Shown here one piece after another: positions 62,831 through 64,000 of a DNA stretch of 64,000 nt. The stretch covers positions 992,001 through 1,056,000 of the forward strand of contig NZ_JACZEP010000001.1 in NCBI RefSeq assembly GCF_014863355.1. The letters are read 5' to 3'. Origin of the DNA: Aminobacter carboxidus (lineage in GTDB: Bacteria > Pseudomonadota > Alphaproteobacteria > Rhizobiales > Rhizobiaceae). A model generated the notes under the pieces. It saw only the letters and a list, made by a program, of their open reading frames with translations, searched no databases and was not told where the DNA came from. A program made the position numbers and the translations under genes. Each line of letters begins with the position of its first letter. Positions within the stretch are counted from its first letter, which is position 1.

Positions 62831-64000
62831 ATGGAAGCGCTCCGTTCCAGCTCTGCCCAACCCGAAGGCCGCATCGCCGACAACATCGTCTATTTCGCCC
62901 GCGCGCTGCGCAAGGCCGGCATGTGCGTCGGCCCCGCCTCGGTCATGGATGCCATCGAAGCCGTGCTGGCTTCGGGCATCGGCTCGCGCGATGATTTCTA
63001 CTGGACGCTGCACGCCGTGCTGGTCAGCCGGCACGAGGATCACGCCACCTTCGACGAGGCGTTCCGGCTGTTCTGGAAGTCGCGCGAGCTGATCGAAAAG
63101 ATGCTGGCGATGTTTTCGCCTGTCGCACCCGACAAGCGCGAGAAGCAGAAGCCGCGGGCTGCCGAAAACCGCGTCAGCCAGGCGATGTTCGAGGGCCACC
63201 AGAAGAGCCAGCCGCCGCGCGAAATCCCCGAGGTCGAGGTCGACGCCCGTTTCACCGTGTCTGGCAATGAGATGCTGCGCGGCAAGGACTTTGCGCAGAT
63301 GACAGCCAGCGAAATATCGGACGCGCGCCGCGAGATCGCAGCGCTCAGGCTGCCGTTCGACACCGTGCGAACCCGCCGCTTCAAGCCCGATCCGCATGGC
63401 ACCAAGGTCGATCCGCGCGCCATGATGCGCGCGGCTGCCCGTACCGGCGGCCAGCTGATCCTGCCCAAATTTCGCTCCGTCCGCGAAGTCCACCCGCCGC
63501 TGGTGGTGCTCGCCGACATTTCCGGTTCGATGAGCCAGTACACGCGCATCTTCCTGCATTTCTTGCATGCGCTGACCGAAAAGCGCAGGCGTGTGCACAC
63601 CTTCGTCTTTGGCACTCGGCTGACCAACCTGACCCGGCAGATGCGCCATCGCGATCCAGATGCTGCCCTTGCCGACTGTTCCGCCGCGGTCAAGGACTGG
63701 TCTGGCGGCACCCGCATCGGCGATACGCTCGGTGAGTTCAACCGGCTGTGGTCGCGTCGTGTGCTGGGGCAGGGCGCCGTGGTCCTGCTCATTACGGACG
63801 GGCTTGAGCGCGATGATGTCGCCGGCCTTTCCGAAGAGATGGAGCGATTGAAAAAATCCTGCCGGCGGCTGATTTGGCTCAATCCGCTGCTGCGCTTCGA
63901 CGGCTTCGAGGCCCGCGCCCGCGGTGTTCGCGCCATGCTGCCCTATGTCGACGAGTTCCGCCCAGTGCACAATCTCAACGCGCTTGGCGATCTCTGCGCC
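62831..64000 (+). CDS. VWA-domain protein, CoxE-like (3' end beyond window)
   Basis: 390 codons visible, open to the right edge. Residues 1-140 are helical (EGRIADNIVYFARALRKAGM), 100-135 are polar, and the von Willebrand A domain begins about residue 222 with the MIDAS motif ADISGSMSQ (228-236), then DWSGGTRIGDTLGEF (Thr of the MIDAS) and LLITDGLERDD. This is the VWA partner of the preceding MoxR ATPase. The ATG at 62831 follows CGGAG. No stop is present, so the C-terminus is cut. Confidence 0.93.
   Translation, partial: MEALRSSSAQPEGRIADNIVYFARALRKAGMCVGPASVMDAIEAVLASGIGSRDDFYWTLHAVLVSRHEDHATFDEAFRLFWKSRELIEKMLAMFSPVAPDKREKQKPRAAENRVSQAMFEGHQKSQPPREIPEVEVDARFTVSGNEMLRGKDFAQMTASEISDARREIAALRLPFDTVRTRRFKPDPHGTKVDPRAMMRAAARTGGQLILPKFRSVREVHPPLVVLADISGSMSQYTRIFLHFLHALTEKRRRVHTFVFGTRLTNLTRQMRHRDPDAALADCSAAVKDWSGGTRIGDTLGEFNRLWSRRVLGQGAVVLLITDGLERDDVAGLSEEMERLKKSCRRLIWLNPLLRFDGFEARARGVRAMLPYVDEFRPVHNLNALGDLCA

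Overview
The window is about 63% G+C chromosome from an alphaproteobacterium of the order Rhizobiales, most likely a Phyllobacteriaceae member such as Mesorhizobium or a close relative. This is inferred from gene content and order (cysteine desulfurase-sufB-C-D-S-T-A, then recA-alaS; trmJ-murI; purC-purS-purQ near purL-bolA-grxD; an F1-ATPase zeta subunit of the DUF1476 family) and from palindromic intergenic repeats typical of rhizobia. I see no prophage, transposase, CRISPR array or plasmid functions. Most of the window is conserved core genome with a sprinkling of small accessory genes (GNAT, VOC, TfoX-like and DUF proteins).

Layout. 1-4461: a family-5 oligopeptide-type ABC importer (one permease cut by the window edge, a second permease, a binding protein) with a LysR regulator upstream, all on the minus strand. 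5027-5392: tRNA-Val(TAC) and tRNA-Asp(GTC). 5749-13497: M23 envelope peptidase, a one-cysteine peroxiredoxin followed by a 25-residue membrane microprotein, a large AsmA/YhdP-like protein, tyrS and a GNAT. 13593-17057: an esterase-like phytase protein behind a possible Pho box, a GNAT remnant, a GNAT, a PaiB-like flavoprotein and an alpha/beta hydrolase. 17276-24617: a complete suf iron-sulfur operon with two cysteine desulfurases, an embedded 53-residue membrane ORF and an upstream Irr-type iron box. 24627-28148: DUF2199 and TfoX-like genes, a decayed secreted-protein gene, and the pseudouridine breakdown pair psuG/psuK. 28149-32135: recA and alaS.

32231-42205: a frameshifted VOC gene, an AraC regulator, a glycosyltransferase-like protein, icd, a TfoX-like gene, trmJ-murI, DUF3008, a divergent oxidoreductase/HxlR pair, a 2OG-Fe(II) oxygenase, rpsD with a structured leader, and ttcA. 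42297-52717: an MFS transporter, the purL-bolA-methyltransferase-basic protein-grxD run, a MocR regulator divergent from a DUF1127 gene, the purC-purS-orf-purQ-lipoprotein run, and the ATPase zeta subunit. 52933-64000: an HpaI-type aldolase, an RBBP9-like hydrolase, GNAT, VOC and ABM proteins, purB, a DUF2259/membrane protein pair, an orphan Leu/Ile/Val-type binding protein coupled to a P1 (DmpA-like) peptidase, and a flavin reductase-MoxR ATPase-VWA protein operon that runs off the right edge.

How they work together. The suf operon supplies Fe-S clusters. BolA and the CGFS glutaredoxin are the usual Fe-S/iron-sensing partners and sit together behind purL. Four purine genes (purC, S, Q, L) plus purB are here, but purL is separated from purC-S-Q by a MocR/DUF1127/lipoprotein insert. 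No clearly new multi-gene system is visible. The best candidates for undescribed biology are the small proteins: the 53-aa ORF between sufB and sufC, the 25-aa ORF behind the peroxiredoxin, the 77-aa coiled-coil ORF between purS and purQ, and the basic 74-aa ORF in the bolA-grxD run.
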